Shown piece after piece: positions 5,085 through 5,792 of a stretch of DNA of 5,792 nt. The stretch comes from Pseudomonadota bacterium. GTDB taxonomy: Bacteria; Pseudomonadota; Alphaproteobacteria; Acetobacterales; Acetobacteraceae. A model generated the notes under the pieces. That model worked only from the letters and a program-made list of their open reading frames with translations, was not told the origin of the DNA and ran no database searches. The stretch spans positions 1 to 5,792 of the forward strand of contig JAKBAQ010000181.1 in the NCBI GenBank assembly GCA_021808985.1, given 5' to 3'. Numbering within the stretch: position 1 is the first letter of the stretch; each line of letters begins with the position of its first letter. The translations under genes and the position numbers were made by a program.

Positions 5085-5792
5085 ATGCGTCTTGGCAACA
5101 AGCGGGTCTTCATCACCGGGGCGGGCAGCGGCATCGGCCGCGCCACCGCGCTCAAATGCGCCGCCGAGGGCGCGCGGCTGATCGTGTGTGACATCAACCA
5201 ATCCGCCGCCGATGAGAGTGTGCGGCTGATCGCCCAAGCCGGCGGGCGGGCCGTGGCCGTCATCGCTGATCTCACCGACGAACAAGCCTGCACCGCCGCC
5301 TTCGCCCAGGGTGCCGCCGCCCTTGGCGGCATTGATGCCGTTTTCAACAATGCCGGCGTCTGCCTCAGCGGCGATGACGGGCCGCTGGAAACCGATCTCG
5401 ACGTGTGGAACCGCACCATCGCGATCAACCTCACCTCGGTTTTTCTCTGCTGCAAGGCGGCCATTCCGCATTTGCTGCAAACCGGCAATGGCGTCATCGT
5501 CAACAACGCCTCCATCGTAGCACTCATCGGCTCGGCGTTTCCGCAAATCGCCTACACCGCGGCCAAGGGCGGCGTCCTGGCGATGACGCGTGAAATCGCC
5601 GTGATGTATGCGCGCAAGGGCCTGCGCGCGGTGGCCATCTGCCCCGGCCCCACCGCCACGCCGCTGGTCAAGGCGTTTCTCGCCGATGAGCAGGCCTGGA
5701 AGCTGCGCCGCCAGCATCTGCCGATGGGCCGTCTCGCCGAGCCGGAGGAAATCGCCAACCTGGTCGCCTTCCTCGCCTCCGATGAAGCAAGC
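5085..5792 (+). CDS. short-chain dehydrogenase/reductase (SDR), 3' end cut off
   Basis: This is a classical SDR oxidoreductase; 236 codons are present and the frame is still open at the right edge. The Rossmann cofactor motif is TGAGSGIG (11-18). An aspartate at the end of the second strand (D36 in IVCDIN) suggests NAD(H) rather than NADP(H). Further motifs are NNAG (88-91), the structural N115, catalytic S143, and Y157-x3-K161 in YTAAKGG, followed by PGPTATPL (187-194). Classical SDRs are about 250 residues, so only a short C-terminal piece is probably missing. The start is supported by GGGAG eight bases upstream. It begins 18 bases after the ftsY stop and may be co-transcribed. The substrate cannot be told from sequence; the loop after PGP that usually shapes substrate choice shows nothing diagnostic. 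Nothing links it to division or envelope functions. Confidence 0.93.
   Translation, partial: MRLGNKRVFITGAGSGIGRATALKCAAEGARLIVCDINQSAADESVRLIAQAGGRAVAVIADLTDEQACTAAFAQGAAALGGIDAVFNNAGVCLSGDDGPLETDLDVWNRTIAINLTSVFLCCKAAIPHLLQTGNGVIVNNASIVALIGSAFPQIAYTAAKGGVLAMTREIAVMYARKGLRAVAICPGPTATPLVKAFLADEQAWKLRRQHLPMGRLAEPEEIANLVAFLASDEAS

Noticed and set aside
3276..5717. 813-codon open frame on the minus strand opposite dapF, ftsY and the SDR
   Set aside because: Same cause: antisense shadow of strongly codon-biased genes. The translation is a Gly/Ala/Asp/His-rich string with no recognisable fold.
1..5792. Exotic or undescribed multi-gene system, mobile element, CRISPR array or RNA gene
   Set aside because: All long stretches are taken by recognised housekeeping families in one operon-like run. 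I saw no direct-repeat arrays, transposase motifs, tRNA-like folds or compositional breaks that suggest transfer.

Overview
The window looks like ordinary chromosome from a high-GC alphaproteobacterium. The protein style and gene neighbourhood suggest the Rhodospirillales/Acetobacteraceae, but this is inference without a database search. Coding DNA is very GC-rich with strong G/C preference at third codon positions. The only clearly AT-richer stretch is the intergenic region around 210-300.

Layout: a partial gene leaves the left edge on the minus strand (1-181) and begins with an MJ0042-type zinc ribbon. A 186-base divergent intergenic region (182-367) holds a good sigma70-type promoter candidate, a small palindrome and a leader stem-loop. 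From 368 to the right edge every gene is on the plus strand and packed like one operon: ftsE (368-1051), ftsX (1044-1946), a YdcF/SanA-like DUF218 membrane protein (1946-2575), plsC (2617-3279, probably starting further upstream), dapF (3327-4148), ftsY (4149-5066) and a short-chain dehydrogenase/reductase (5085 to the edge, 3' end cut off). Junctions are overlaps (8 bp, 1 bp), direct abutment (dapF/ftsY) or gaps under 50 bases. The only possible internal control point is the 47-base plsC-dapF gap, which contains two mutually exclusive hairpins.

The genes share a cell-envelope theme. FtsEX is the divisome ABC-type complex that in other bacteria activates peptidoglycan hydrolases. PlsC makes phosphatidic acid. 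DapF makes meso-diaminopimelate for peptidoglycan and lysine. FtsY is the SRP receptor that delivers membrane proteins. The DUF218 protein belongs to a family linked to envelope integrity. The SDR has no evident link to the rest.

I found no phage, transposon, CRISPR, RNA gene or defence-like module and no convincing unknown system. The most useful oddities are the plsC start (an ATGA-like junction reading CTGA), the alternative hairpins before dapF, the co-directional ftsEX...ftsY grouping with no mtaB between dapF and ftsY, and the placement of an uncharacterised DUF218 protein directly behind FtsEX.
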